Below are positions 7,886-16,277 of a stretch of DNA of 37,459 nt, one piece after another (positions within the stretch are counted from its first letter, which is position 1; every line of letters starts with the position of its first letter). The DNA comes from Nitrospirota bacterium (GTDB lineage: Bacteria > Nitrospirota > Leptospirillia > Leptospirillales > Leptospirillaceae): assembly GCA_021827365.1 (NCBI GenBank), contig JAKAWK010000006.1, forward strand, positions 1-37,459. The letters run 5' to 3'. The position numbers and the translations under genes were made by a program. Below the pieces are notes generated by a model. The model saw only the letters and a program-made list of their open reading frames with translations, was not told where the DNA came from and ran no database searches.

Positions 7886-8512
7886 TTAATACCCCAGGGG
7901 CGAACCCCACTCCCCTTCATGAAGGCGTTGTGAAATCCTGTTTTCGATATTGACGCGCACCAATGGCCAGTCGTCGTCCGTCACCGAATAGACGACCGTC
8001 GTTCTCCACGATCCGTCCCGACGGCGGGCGTGCTTGCGAAGATGCCCCTCTTCGGTCGCGCCCAGCGAAAGGAGGGCTCTGCGGGAGCGGAGATTGAGAT
8101 CATCGGCGTAAAATTCGACGCGGGTGGCTCCGAGGGCGCCGAAGATGTGATTGAGCAAGAGCAGCTTTGACTCTAGGTTGAACACTTTTCCCCGGGCAGT
8201 GGCGGAGATCCAGGTGTACCCTACGGTGATCCGCCGATGGGTTTCGTCCATGTTGTACATTGAGGTCGTCCCAATTATCCGGCCGCTGGACGTCTCAAGC
8301 TGGGTCATTACCTGTCGTCCGCCGGACCGCAGGGCAGATCCCAGGGATTCCATGGAGGGAGGTTCGGATTCGAGACCATACGGGAAGAACTTCAACGTGT
8401 CGGGGTCATCGTGGGCCAGTACCAGTCCATGGATATCGGTCATGTCTGTGGGGCGAAGGCTCACAAAGCGTCCATGAAGCGATGGGGTGATCCCCCAATG
8501 GTGCCGACTCAT
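7886..8512 (-). CDS. GNAT family N-acetyltransferase
   Basis: The 208-residue protein resembles the RimJ/RimL branch of GNAT enzymes: GRFVSLRPTDMTDIHGLVLAH near the start, GTTSMYNMDETHRRITVGYT in the middle with the strand before the acetyl-CoA loop, and the late motif NLRSRRALLSLGATEEG. The family transfers acetyl groups from acetyl-CoA to amines of proteins, antibiotics or small molecules. The ATG at 8512 is preferred because GGAGAAGG lies just upstream; an ATG at 8527 is possible. It follows the cupin gene by 38 bases on the same strand. Confidence 0.8.
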   Translation of the reverse strand: MSRHHWGITPSLHGRFVSLRPTDMTDIHGLVLAHDDPDTLKFFPYGLESEPPSMESLGSALRSGGRQVMTQLETSSGRIIGTTSMYNMDETHRRITVGYTWISATARGKVFNLESKLLLLNHIFGALGATRVEFYADDLNLRSRRALLSLGATEEGHLRKHARRRDGSWRTTVVYSVTDDDWPLVRVNIENRISQRLHEGEWGSPLGY

Positions 8513-8550
8513 TCTGACCTTCTCCATTGTAAACGTCGGATCCAGCCGTT

Positions 8551-8865
8551 TTATTGTATTGGGGACCATGAGACGGCAACGACCCTCTCCGAAAAAACAC
8601 GCCCACTGTGGCTGGTCTTCGGAGGAACCCGGAAGACGTCTCCCGCCCTCACTGCTCGAGTTTCATCGCCCACCCTCATCTCCATCGTTCCCTCAAGGAT
8701 CATCGTAAGGACTTCCTCCGGGTGATGGTGATCGGGAATCAGGGTTCCAGGCTCAAAGTCCAGGTGCCTGAGATGAACCTTTCCCGCGGAGAGTGTCCTG
8801 ACGAGAATTCCTGTTTCGATTTCTTCCGCCGACAAGACGTTGAATGAATAGAAAAAGGGGCCCAT
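8551..8865 (-). CDS. Cupin domain protein
   Basis: The 104-residue protein is a single cupin barrel. Cupin motif 1 is PGTLIPDHHHPEEVLTMILEG at about residues 38-58, with three adjacent His and a Glu as metal ligands. Motif 2 is AGDVFRVPPKTSHS, with a His. The start at 8865 has an AGGAGA ribosome-binding site. The reading frame continues upstream only because it runs into the degraded DUF4336 gene. Function cannot be assigned; small cupins of this type include dioxygenases and sensors. Confidence 0.8.
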   Translation of the reverse strand: MGPFFYSFNVLSAEEIETGILVRTLSAGKVHLRHLDFEPGTLIPDHHHPEEVLTMILEGTMEMRVGDETRAVRAGDVFRVPPKTSHSGRVFSERVVAVSWSPIQ

Positions 8866-8890
8866 TTTTGTCTCCTGGAATTTTCGTGGA

Positions 8891-9600
8891 TCACTTCTTT
8901 TCCCACACCCAGCGGAAAGCGGCCTCGAAGACCGTCCTCCCGTCCTCCCGTTCTCCGGGACCATCGCCCCATGGGCCGGAACGATCCTCGTAAAGGGCCA
9001 CTCCAGCACCCTTTCCACTGAGGCGCGACACAAGCGTCTTCGTCCCAGAGTCCACAGCCGGATTCCCGGGTGGGGGAAAATCGATGGGCGACTCCGAGCA
9101 GCCGTCCCACAAGTCGCGTCATCAGACTCTTGCCCTCCAGACGAACAGAGATCGGCCAGGAGAAGGGAGCGGCTCTCCCAGTGAAAGAACACCGTCTCGC
9201 TGTGAAAGGGCCCCGCCGAAAATTCGTGCTGTTCGATCGCATCCCCCCAGGGGGATACGGCCCGATCCGAGAGCAGAAAGGTTCCGGGCCGGGACGAGTG
9301 GCGTCCGAAAATGGACCGGATCGCATGGAGCTCCGCCAAGGGGAACGCCTCGAGCGACCGATCGAGATGAAGGTCGTGAAATCTTGCCGGGGCGACAGTG
9401 TATCAGACTTCCCCCAGCTCCAAAAGGAGCTGCTTTCTGTCGTCCGTCATCTCCCAGGGAGAATGAACAGGCCTCCGTCCGGGAGAGCGATCACCGTCAT
9501 GCGCTGGCCAAGATCGATACCGAAGATCTGCAGCGGATCCTCGGCGATCCAGAGGCGTGTGTCCACATCTTTGCAGAACGGATTTCCTGGTTCCGGAAGG
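8891..9600 (-). pseudogene. Degraded DUF4336 (metallo-hydrolase-like) gene
   Basis: Pieces of one DUF4336 protein can be followed across several frames. The first runs from about 9590 to 9460 and ends in RMTVIALPDGGLF. The next frame has VHSPWEMTDDRKQLLLELGE and stops at 9403. A third carries VAPARFHDLHLDRSLEAFP and LAELHAIRSIFG through to ESRSLLLADL. Later pieces include SVERVLEWPFTRIVPAHGA and the end VFEAAFRWVWEKK at 8893. At least three or four frameshifts are needed to join them, so this is not a functional gene. Its promoter-proximal end abuts the truncated MBL gene. Confidence 0.75.
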
Positions 9601-9622
9601 AAGAGCCGGTTTTTCCTTCCGG

Positions 9623-9934
9623 TCAGATTCCCTCGGCCGACTGTTCGGAGGCGACCGCATCGACCCCGGCGGTGGCGATTACAGGGATCTTTCCGAAGCC
9701 TTCCAGAAGATCGCCCGTCCCGTTGTAGTGGTCGGGGTGGCCGTGGGTGATGAAAACCGCCTTAATGGGCTTGCCGAGCACGTCGGCACGTCGGCGAAGC
9801 GCCCGGGCGTCGCTCACGGTCATCATCGTGTCCACGGCGACCAGCGACTCTGCCGTTTCGACCAGAAAGACGTTGGTCAGAAAAGTCTCCGGTCCCGAGG
9901 TGACTGTGTGAATTGTGAACTCCGGCGTCGACAT
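9623..9934 (-). pseudogene. Truncated metallo-beta-lactamase-fold protein
   Basis: The ORF encodes 103 residues with a good GGGGAGG ribosome-binding site. It contains the amino half of an MBL domain: ETFLTNVFLVETAESLVAVDT, then the metal motif ITHGHPDHYNGTGDLLEGFG. It then stops at EQSAEGI, without the later His, Asp and His ligands that the fold needs. The DNA after the stop reads as a different protein (the DUF4336 remnant). The gene was therefore cut, probably by a deletion that joined two neighbours, and is unlikely to be active. Confidence 0.7.
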
Positions 9935-9969
9935 GCCTTTTTCCTCCCCGGCGTTTTTTAGACTCTCTC

Positions 9970-10653
9970 CTATTTCCCGAGGATTCGGATCATGCGGTTT
10001 CCTCCCCGCTGGAATTCATAAGGAACCGTTTCAATCGAAATATTGAAGCCTTCTTGTTCCAGATTTTCCCTAACTGGTTCCAGATGGCGGGATGGAACGG
10101 CTCCTAACTCGAGAAGTGGAAATACTCTTACCTCCCGGGCCACTCGGCAAAGCTCCCGGATCGACTGGAGATGAAAATCGAAGGAAAGGTGGGGGCTGTA
10201 AAGAAAGAGGTAATGAGAGCAAAGGGCGAGTCCGAATTCGCCGGTGTTGAAGGGAAGTTCCGGTAGGGAGGTGTCGAGATACCGCCCCTCTTCGAGGCCC
10301 CGAGTATAATCCTCTAGAAATGCGTTCATGGCCTCCCGGCGCGTATCCCCCAGACTCTCCACGGAAGGGATGGAGGTCCACAGAAACTCATGGGCGTTCT
10401 TTCGGGTTTCATCGAGAACGGTGTCGAAAACCTGGTCGATCCTTTCCCGAATCTCCTCGCGGGAAAACCGGTAAATTGGATCGACTGACACAACCGCGCC
10501 GCCCCGCTTGGTCAGTCCGTCATTGAAGCTTGCCGGTCCATCGGCACATCCCAGAATTCTTTCCGAGAGATTTTCCTCCGAAAGGGCGAACATATCCCGG
10601 TATTCCTCATAGGAGCGCCCCCAGGGGACGATCTCGTTCAGAGTAAAGGCCAC
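9970..10653 (-). CDS. SAM-dependent methyltransferase-like protein
   Basis: The 227-residue protein starts with FTLNEIVPWGRSYEEY, followed by ILGCADGPASFN and VVSVDPIY, which together form the SAM-binding loop and the acidic end of the second strand of a class I methyltransferase. Later, FGLALCSHYLFLYS resembles motif IV. The GTG at 10653 is preferred because AAAGGAGAT lies directly before it; the longer TTG start would place this ribosome-binding site inside the coding region. Substrate unknown. Confidence 0.7.
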   Translation of the reverse strand: MAFTLNEIVPWGRSYEEYRDMFALSEENLSERILGCADGPASFNDGLTKRGGAVVSVDPIYRFSREEIRERIDQVFDTVLDETRKNAHEFLWTSIPSVESLGDTRREAMNAFLEDYTRGLEEGRYLDTSLPELPFNTGEFGLALCSHYLFLYSPHLSFDFHLQSIRELCRVAREVRVFPLLELGAVPSRHLEPVRENLEQEGFNISIETVPYEFQRGGNRMIRILGK

Positions 10654-10664
10654 TCGATCTCCTT

Positions 10665-11062
10665 TCAAAAATATGGAAAAAATCGTTCAGGATTTCCATT
10701 TCTCGCAAGACGGTGCCCGAAGCCCGTCAGACATGAAGTGTTCGAGGCAAATGCCAGGAATGAGGAGACGTTGCGTTGGCGTACCAGCATGACGCAATCC
10801 CACCCTTCATCCTCTGGACCGATCAGATAAGATCCCCCTCGCCAAGGAAGATCAGATCGACGCCGCTTTCCCTCAGACAGGGAAGCGTGTGAGCGATATT
10901 GCGCTCATAGGCTTCGGCTCCGCTTGTTGGGGCAGAAGGCGCCAATTCGGGGCTGGCCGAATAATCGGCGACTTTGCGAAACCGAAGCAGGTTCAGTACC
11001 ACCACCTCGCCTACGATCCTACGCGAAAGCAGGTCTCGAACCGAATTCCGCTTCGGCCCCAA
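10665..11062 (-). pseudogene. Frameshifted DUF1330-family gene
   Basis: The first part (11062 to 10823) reads EVVVLNLLRFRKVADY, then SGAEAYERNIAHTLPCL and ends at LGEGDLI. This is the common DUF1330 pattern (a ferredoxin-like dimeric barrel). One frame over, the sequence continues YLIGPEDEGWDCVMLVRQRN with a final FLAF segment, as expected for the rest of the domain, and ends near 10665. The break is near base 10828. A simple indel explains it. Confidence 0.7.
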
Positions 11063-11082
11063 GTGGTTGATGCTGGAAAGCC

Positions 11083-11529
11083 CTATTCGGGAGCTTTCTC
11101 GATCCGTTCTTTCAAGGCCCGGTTCATGGACGCAAAGGCCTCCCGGACCGGTTCCCGGATCCGGGCCAGAAGCGTTCCCGCAAGAAGGCCGGAAAAATCT
11201 TCTCCATGGGTCAACGCTGTCCGCTCCGGACCCAGGGGGTCGATCCGGAAATAGTGCTCCCCATCGAAGAGTCCCGGAACGACTAGGCGCCCGCGCCAGC
11301 GGAACTCCCTTCCCTCCTCGGCCACCAGCACCGTCGGACGGAAGGTCATAGCCTTTCTCCCCGGAAGCGTCATCGTGACACGGAGGACTCCTCCTTTCAT
11401 GGAGGTGCCGGATATTTCCCTGATGAACGGATTCCAGAGTGGATAGTCCGGAAAATCTAAAAGGACCGACCAGACCTGCTTCGGGGTGGCCGAGATCTCG
11501 ATTTCCGTCATGATTTGGTGAAGAGCCAT
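11083..11529 (-). CDS. SRPBCC family protein
   Basis: The 148-residue protein has IEISATPKQVWSVLLDFPDY near the start, then LWNPFI, RWRGRLVVPGLFDGEHYF in the middle, and an amphipathic helix at the end, the SRPBCC single-domain layout. It is the third SRPBCC protein of the window and is closest in pattern to the one at 5467-5928. The start at 11529 has AAGGA upstream; an in-frame ATG six codons later is an alternative. It probably shares a transcript with the DUF4188 gene upstream. Ligand unknown. Confidence 0.75.
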   Translation of the reverse strand: MALHQIMTEIEISATPKQVWSVLLDFPDYPLWNPFIREISGTSMKGGVLRVTMTLPGRKAMTFRPTVLVAEEGREFRWRGRLVVPGLFDGEHYFRIDPLGPERTALTHGEDFSGLLAGTLLARIREPVREAFASMNRALKERIEKAPE

Positions 11530-11571
11530 CTTTTTTTCCTTGTAATTCGAGGGATCATTTTTTGAAGCCGG

Positions 11572-12063
11572 TTATTCCCCTGATGTGAGTTCTGGTTTCG
11601 CCGGATCTCTCAGATGACCCAATCGGCCCCGTGCTGAAAACATCGGCCCTTTGGCCGCCGCGACAGGTGCAAAACGAAGGAATCCCGTTTCTTCCACCAT
11701 GTTCCCGTAAAGGGCTTCCATCCCTCCCCGCATGAAGTATGTCTCATGCCAGATGCCGGTCCCTCCCGTATCTCGAAGGAATTGATTCCACCAGGCACGA
11801 TGAGGGTCCGAATGGGCCCAATCTTCCAGTGATTCAAAGTCCTTCCAATACTGCCGCATGCCGATGTGAAGCGGAAAGAGCGAAAAGAGAAGGGGTTCAT
11901 GCAATAGAAGGCCTTCCGGGCGCGCCGCAACAGACCGCGATATCTTTGGTCCGATACCGATCACTGTTTTGATGCCGGAGATCCTGTTGACGCGCATTCC
12001 AAGGTAAATGACAATCAAATCTGGAAACTTAGTAAGATCAACGGTACGGCGGGCCATAGTCAT
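11572..12063 (-). CDS. DUF4188 family protein (monooxygenase-like)
   Basis: The 163-residue protein matches the DUF4188 pattern: VIYLGMRVNRISGIKTV at the start, RQYWKDFESLEDWAHSD in the centre, and GIWHETYFMRGGMEALYGNM near the end. The family has a dimeric alpha/beta barrel related to antibiotic-biosynthesis monooxygenases and haem-degrading enzymes; the true reaction is unknown. GGAAGGAG precedes the ATG at 12063. It lies upstream of the SRPBCC gene on the same strand with a 42-base gap. Confidence 0.75.
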   Translation of the reverse strand: MTMARRTVDLTKFPDLIVIYLGMRVNRISGIKTVIGIGPKISRSVAARPEGLLLHEPLLFSLFPLHIGMRQYWKDFESLEDWAHSDPHRAWWNQFLRDTGGTGIWHETYFMRGGMEALYGNMVEETGFLRFAPVAAAKGPMFSARGRLGHLRDPAKPELTSGE

Positions 12064-12297
12064 TCCCGATTTCTCCTTCCAGGATCTTCGTTCCTTTGAT
12101 GCCGAACAGGGATTTGAAGAGTCTCACATGACGAAGACGAGCAGTGAAAAATAAGCATAAAATCGTTGGCTCTTCCGGGAGTCGCAGGGGCAAGCATGGA
12201 GATTTTCCCTCAGTGTGTATGGACAAGAATCGCGCCAAGCTTTGATCCTGATCGGGACATCGTATGATGGTCGAGGGTTCTGTCCGGACCCTCACCA

Positions 12298-12672
12298 TCA
12301 TTCCATCGAATGCAATCCGATCATGTTTCCTTCCGTATCGAACACCAACGCGATGAATCCGTATTGCCCGATGGAAAACTTTTCCTTGAAAATTCTTCCC
12401 CCGTGAGAGGCCGCCCTTTTGGCCTGAACAGCGCAATCCTCGCAAGCAAAATACACCACGGTACTGTTTGCACCGGAAGGAAGCCCTTCCATTTTGACGA
12501 GTGCCCCGGTGGCTCCACAACTGCCCTCCACCCATGGGAATCTCCATAACTCCATTCCCGGCAGCGGACTTTCCAGCTTTGTGAGGCGCGCTTCGAAGAC
12601 GGATTCATAGAACGACTTGGCCCGATCCATGTCCTGGACGCAAACCTCAAACCAGTTGATCGGATTGTTCAT
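12298..12672 (-). CDS. VOC (glyoxalase/bleomycin-resistance) family protein
   Basis: The 124-residue protein has two VOC beta-alpha-beta-beta-beta modules. The first starts NWFEVCVQDMDRAKSFYESV, and the second has YFACEDCAVQAKRAASHGGR and FDTEGNMIGLHS. This is the size of a single-chain VOC subunit that dimerises around a metal site. Such proteins include glyoxalases, dioxygenases and drug-binding proteins; which one cannot be told. The spacer of 234 bases to the DUF4188 gene contains nothing recognisable. Confidence 0.8.
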   Translation of the reverse strand: MNNPINWFEVCVQDMDRAKSFYESVFEARLTKLESPLPGMELWRFPWVEGSCGATGALVKMEGLPSGANSTVVYFACEDCAVQAKRAASHGGRIFKEKFSIGQYGFIALVFDTEGNMIGLHSME

Positions 12673-12771
12673 GAGATCCTCCAGTTTGTTGGCAGTGAGC
12701 GGATCATTGACCTCCTACGGAATTGATTCCAGTTTACAAGTCCGGATGAGATCCCGCTTCTCTTATCTTGC

Positions 12772-13578
12772 TCACATCGATGGAACAGGATCCGGTCTTC
12801 CGAGACAGGCCAGAAGGGCCACGAGAAGCGGCGGGTCGAGCGGACCCGGAGAGCGAAGGGAGAGCTCGATGCGATCCGGATCGGACATGTCGGCGAGGGG
12901 CAGAACTCCGACCAGGAGATCGTCGCCGGGAATCAGGTAGGAGCTCGGGTCGTGGAAGGAGGAGATGCCGGCGGCCATGAGAAACCCTTCGGGAGCGCCC
13001 CCGGGAATATGGAAGGCACCCGGACCCATCAGAAGGGTGCCCGCCACAGGCCACCGCTCCGGGATCGATTTGGGGAAGAGTCCTACAAAGACGGGGCCGG
13101 AGAAAGACGATGGAGCCCGGACCGTTCCTCGAAGACCCGGGTATTTGCGCCACTTTTCCTGGCGATCGATCCGGATTTCGAGATCTTTCGGCGTAAAGCC
13201 GTCCACCAGTCTCCTGAAGGCGACGGGGGAGACGCAAACAAGGGACGAGAAGCGGCTGGTGAAGCTGCCCAGACTGCTGAAGCCCAGATCGAAGCAGATG
13301 TTCGTGACTTTTTCCGGGGTTTTCAGGAGAAGAGTCTTGGCGAATTCGATACGGAGGGCGGCCAAGTACTCTCCCGGGGGGATCCCCACCGCCCGGCGAA
13401 ACTGGCGGATGAAGTGCCATGGCGTGATCCGCGCCTCTTCGGCCAGTTCCGGGATGGATGGAGGGTTCCGAAGGAAGCGCCGCATGGTGCGGATGGCGTT
13501 CTCGGCCTGTTTTTCGAAGGCCTGTGATTTTTCCTGAGCGAGCTCTTCGGGTTGGGGCAGGAGTCCGACCGATATCAT
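12772..13578 (-). CDS. AraC family transcriptional regulator
   Basis: The 268-residue protein has an amino-terminal AraC-type double helix-turn-helix at about residues 25-125 (ITPWHFIRQFRRAVGIPPGE, then NICFDLGFSSLGSFTSRFSS, then VSPVAFRR). It is followed by a carboxyl domain of about 130 residues that resembles the effector domains fused to Rob/SoxS-like regulators (GyrI-like size). The order (DNA-binding domain first) is less common than the reverse. It is the last gene of a run of overlapping minus-strand ORFs with the small exported protein. Confidence 0.85.
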   Translation of the reverse strand: MISVGLLPQPEELAQEKSQAFEKQAENAIRTMRRFLRNPPSIPELAEEARITPWHFIRQFRRAVGIPPGEYLAALRIEFAKTLLLKTPEKVTNICFDLGFSSLGSFTSRFSSLVCVSPVAFRRLVDGFTPKDLEIRIDRQEKWRKYPGLRGTVRAPSSFSGPVFVGLFPKSIPERWPVAGTLLMGPGAFHIPGGAPEGFLMAAGISSFHDPSSYLIPGDDLLVGVLPLADMSDPDRIELSLRSPGPLDPPLLVALLACLGRPDPVPSM

Positions 13579-13581
13579 GGT

Positions 13582-13779
13582 TCACCGTTCTCCGGGCCGG
13601 AGGAATTGTACAGACTCTTGCGGCCCAAGGCCCGGATTCATCGAAAGCGCCGAAGATAGCGGAGGTTCGGAGACATCCAGCAGGCTGTCCGCATGCGAAG
13701 GGAGCCTCGCCAGGAGAAGAAAAAAGGGGACCGCGAAAATAAGCATGACCGACCCTACCAGTTTGATTGCGGGTTTCAC
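13582..13779 (-). CDS. Small protein with signal-like membrane segment, unknown
   Basis: The 65-residue ORF starts with GTG in a GTGA overlap with the preceding ORF and ends 4 bases before the AraC gene. Residues 5-25 are strongly hydrophobic (VGSVMLIFAVPFFLLLARL), followed by HADS, which could be a signal peptidase site. I recognise no family. The overlap suggests coupled translation. Because the preceding ORF is a chimera, expression here is uncertain. Confidence 0.35.
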   Translation of the reverse strand: MKPAIKLVGSVMLIFAVPFFLLLARLPSHADSLLDVSEPPLSSALSMNPGLGPQESVQFLRPGER

Positions 13780-14057
13780 TCCACCCCCTCGGGGCCAAGA
13801 ATGACCCCGAACTCGACACCGGATTCAAAATTGAGTGTCGTGTTGACGATGTCGCTCCTTTCGTCCAGACACTCCATGAACGGACAGACCTCTTCGAAGG
13901 CTGTAAACATGTTGTCGGCCACGATGATCGATCCGGCCTTCAGGAGAGGGTCCACTTTTTTGAAAATTTCGAGATATCCGTTGGCCCAGATATCGTAATA
14001 GTCCAGGTCGAAACGACTACCTTCCTTGAAGGGGTATAGAATGCTGAGGTTGACCAA
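13776..14057 (-). pseudogene. Chimera of EthD-type start and O-methyltransferase end
   Basis: The 93-residue ORF starts with TTG at 14057, with AGGAGA upstream. Its first 20 or so residues, VNLSILYPFKEGSRFDLDYY, match the EthD-family amino terminus. From DIWANGYLEIFKKVDPLL onward it reads as the carboxyl third of a class I O-methyltransferase: SIIVADNMFTAFEEV, then a final strand pair. Neither half is complete: the methyltransferase lacks its SAM-binding part and EthD lacks most of its barrel. The simplest reading is a deletion that fused two genes in frame. Confidence 0.6.
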
Positions 14058-14242
14058 GAGGTCTCCTTCCTGTTCTGTGGATGTTGCAGGGCCTGTTTCC
14101 GTCTTTCGGATCCGAAGCGGTATAGGAGAAGATCTCCCTGTCTTTTCGCGGTCAGAATTCGAGGACTTTCTGATAGTGGCCGTCGATCACCAGCAATCCG
14201 CGCTTCAAGGCTCCTGTCCTCTCATTGCATAAGCCTCTTTCG

Positions 14243-14415
14243 TCAGAGATCCATCACCAGATACTCCACCGGTGCTCCGTCCGCATTCTTGATGCATTCT
14301 CCTTGTTCGACAAAGCCGGTCTTTTGCACAGGCGGATGGCCGTCGGATGGTTCTTTCGCACGAGCGAGAAATAAAAGCTGTTCCAGTGAACTCCGACTCC
14401 CATCAGGAGCTTTGA
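14243..14415 (-). pseudogene. GNAT acetyltransferase 3' remnant
   Basis: One frame reads RKNHPTAIRLCK, and the next continues KTGFVEQGECIKNADG, then PVEYLVMDL and a stop at 14243. Together they form the typical GNAT ending (N-x-x-A-I-x-L-x-x-K-x-G-F). A frameshift separates the parts near 14335. The upstream half of the gene is missing and the region overlaps the end of the next gene. The roughly 185 bases between here and 14057 show no intact gene. Confidence 0.6.
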
Positions 14416-15287
14416 ATCGGGGTTCCCTGATGAAAGACCAGCCTCCATCCCCGGTCGGTTCGGGTCCACACGGAACTGCGGAGCGTATGACGAACGGTTC
14501 CGTCAGGATCGCGGAGAATGCTCTGGTAGGTCACCAGGGCGACCGAGGACAACAACAGCCTTGCGGAAAAGTTCGGTAGGGGAAGCTTTGCCCCGATCTC
14601 CCGCGGAGGGGTCCGGATCGTGACCTGCCTGTCGTAGATGCGCCCCGAGCTTCCGAATTCGAAAAAACCCTCTGCCAAAATATTCTCCATCCGCTCCTGG
14701 GAGAAGCGGGTGTCCGGAAGCCACAGGCTTTCCTCCAGCTTTTTTAAATCCTCCGCTTCCTCCCCGGACAATGCCGTGGGACCGGGAAGATCCTTCAACG
14801 GTCCATCAGGGAGATTCTCCTTTTCAGCCAGGGGGAAATCCGGTCGGACGGAGGATTTCTCCCTGCCGGGGGAGTGCCCGGAAATCACCGGGATATACCA
14901 TTTGGGCCTCATTCGCCCGAAGTCCGTGCGGACATTGCTGCGAAGGCCCCTCTTCGGATCGAGCACGACGGCTCTTCCGGAGTCGCGGGCGAAGACGACC
15001 CAGTGCCAGGAAGGGACCCCCTTTTCGAGATGCCATTTGATCGCCAGCAGAGCGAGGTCGGGAAGCCGCTCCCAGGAGGAAAAGGGAGTTTCCCCCAAAG
15101 GCGCCTTTGCGCCGAAACGGTTCAGAAGAGCCCGAACATGCGACGTTTCAGTCCACAACGCCCTGTCGTGGGGAAAAATGCCCAGAGACTTTGCCGTTTC
15201 CCGCACTTCCCGGTATGAAAGGCCGGTGATCGCAGCCACGCTGGCGATTCCGCAACCTGTTCTGTCGATCTGAACGACAGGATTCAC
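14403..15287 (-). CDS. C39-like cysteine-peptidase domain fused to DUF4440/SnoaL-like domain
   Basis: The 294-residue protein has two parts. Residues 5-135 look like a papain-fold/C39-type peptidase: Cys12 in RTGCGIAS, then YREVRETAKSLGI, His95 in SWHWVVF and Asp110 in VVLDPKRG, in the right order for a Cys-His-Asp triad. Residues about 185-290 resemble DUF4440 (NTF2-like): LWLPDTRFSQERMENILAEG, ALVTYQSIL and a final WRLVFHQGTPI. A charged linker of about 50 residues joins them. There is no export signal, so it probably acts in the cytosol. Substrate unknown. The fusion may be genuine or the product of rearrangement. Confidence 0.65.
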   Translation of the reverse strand: MNPVVQIDRTGCGIASVAAITGLSYREVRETAKSLGIFPHDRALWTETSHVRALLNRFGAKAPLGETPFSSWERLPDLALLAIKWHLEKGVPSWHWVVFARDSGRAVVLDPKRGLRSNVRTDFGRMRPKWYIPVISGHSPGREKSSVRPDFPLAEKENLPDGPLKDLPGPTALSGEEAEDLKKLEESLWLPDTRFSQERMENILAEGFFEFGSSGRIYDRQVTIRTPPREIGAKLPLPNFSARLLLSSVALVTYQSILRDPDGTVRHTLRSSVWTRTDRGWRLVFHQGTPIQSS

Positions 15288-15364
15288 CGAATTGGTTCTC
15301 CGTCAAAGAGTAGTCTGAAGCGAAAGAAGTCGGAATATCCTACCGCCTTCCTGTGAATCACATA

Positions 15365-16188
15365 TTACAACAAGGGAATGTCGATCTCTCCCGCCAGATA
15401 TGTCACCGCTCTTCCCGAGAGAAGAACCCGTTCTCCCCTGACTTCGCAGAAAACGCTCCCGCCCCGCTTCGACAGCTGCCGGGCTGTCATCACGTTTTTT
15501 CCCAGCAGCTCCGCCCAGTAGGGGCCAGCGCACAATGGGAGGAGCCTGTGACCGGATCCTCGGAAACGCCGACCTTCGGAGCGAAGTAGCGGCTGACGAA
15601 ATCGATCCCCTTTTCAGACGTTCCTCCCGGAGCTGTGACCGCGATCCCCGGCCAGTCCAGGGAACCCAGAATCGCGTGGTCGGGGTTGAGAGAGCGTAGA
15701 TCCTCAGCGCCTTCGAAGACGGCGATGCAAGTCTGTCCGGTCAGGACCTCCACCGGGACGTTTCCCAACCCCATAATCAATTTGTCAGGAGGCGGACAGG
15801 GTTTCGGTGGACGTGCGGGAAAGTCCATGACAAGGAGTCCGTTTTTCTCTTTGACGACGAGATCGCCACTCCGGGTATCGAAAACGAGTGAATTCCCGGG
15901 ATAACCGAGGTGACGAAAGAGAACGTGGGCCGAAGCGAGAGTGGCATGGCCGCACAGGTCGACCTCGCAGGCCGGGGTGAACCATTGGAGTTGAAATTCC
16001 GGTCCCGAAGGGACGAAGAAGGCGGTTTCGGAGAGGTTGTTCTCGGAGACGATGGACTGGAGAAGGGCGTCGGGCAGCCATGATTCGAGAGGAACGACCG
16101 CGGCGGGGTTTCCCTCTAAAGACGATCCGAGAACGCATCGATCTGGAACAGCCTGAGCTTCAAGGATCCTCGTATTTTCCCTTTTCAT
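15365..16188 (-). pseudogene. PhzF family isomerase gene, frameshifted near its 3' end
   Basis: From the ATG at 16188 the protein shows the PhzF pattern: GNPAAVVPLESWLPD, the catalytic-type Glu54 in NNLSETAFFV, CEVDLCGHATLASAH, and late SEDPVTGSSHCALAP. At about 15521-15524, in a run of four G, the frame is lost and the ORF stops at 15490. Restoring one base gives YWAELLGKNVMTARQLSKRG and continues to a TAA at 15365, the expected full length of about 274 residues. Either a real frameshift or a homopolymer error explains this. The family isomerises small metabolites. Confidence 0.75.
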
Positions 16189-16277
16189 CTTTAGAAATCT
16201 TAGAGGGGAGAGGGCCACAAAACAAGCTGTCAGAATTGACAGGTCGCACCGGGGCCTCCTTCCCCGACGTCCCGACC

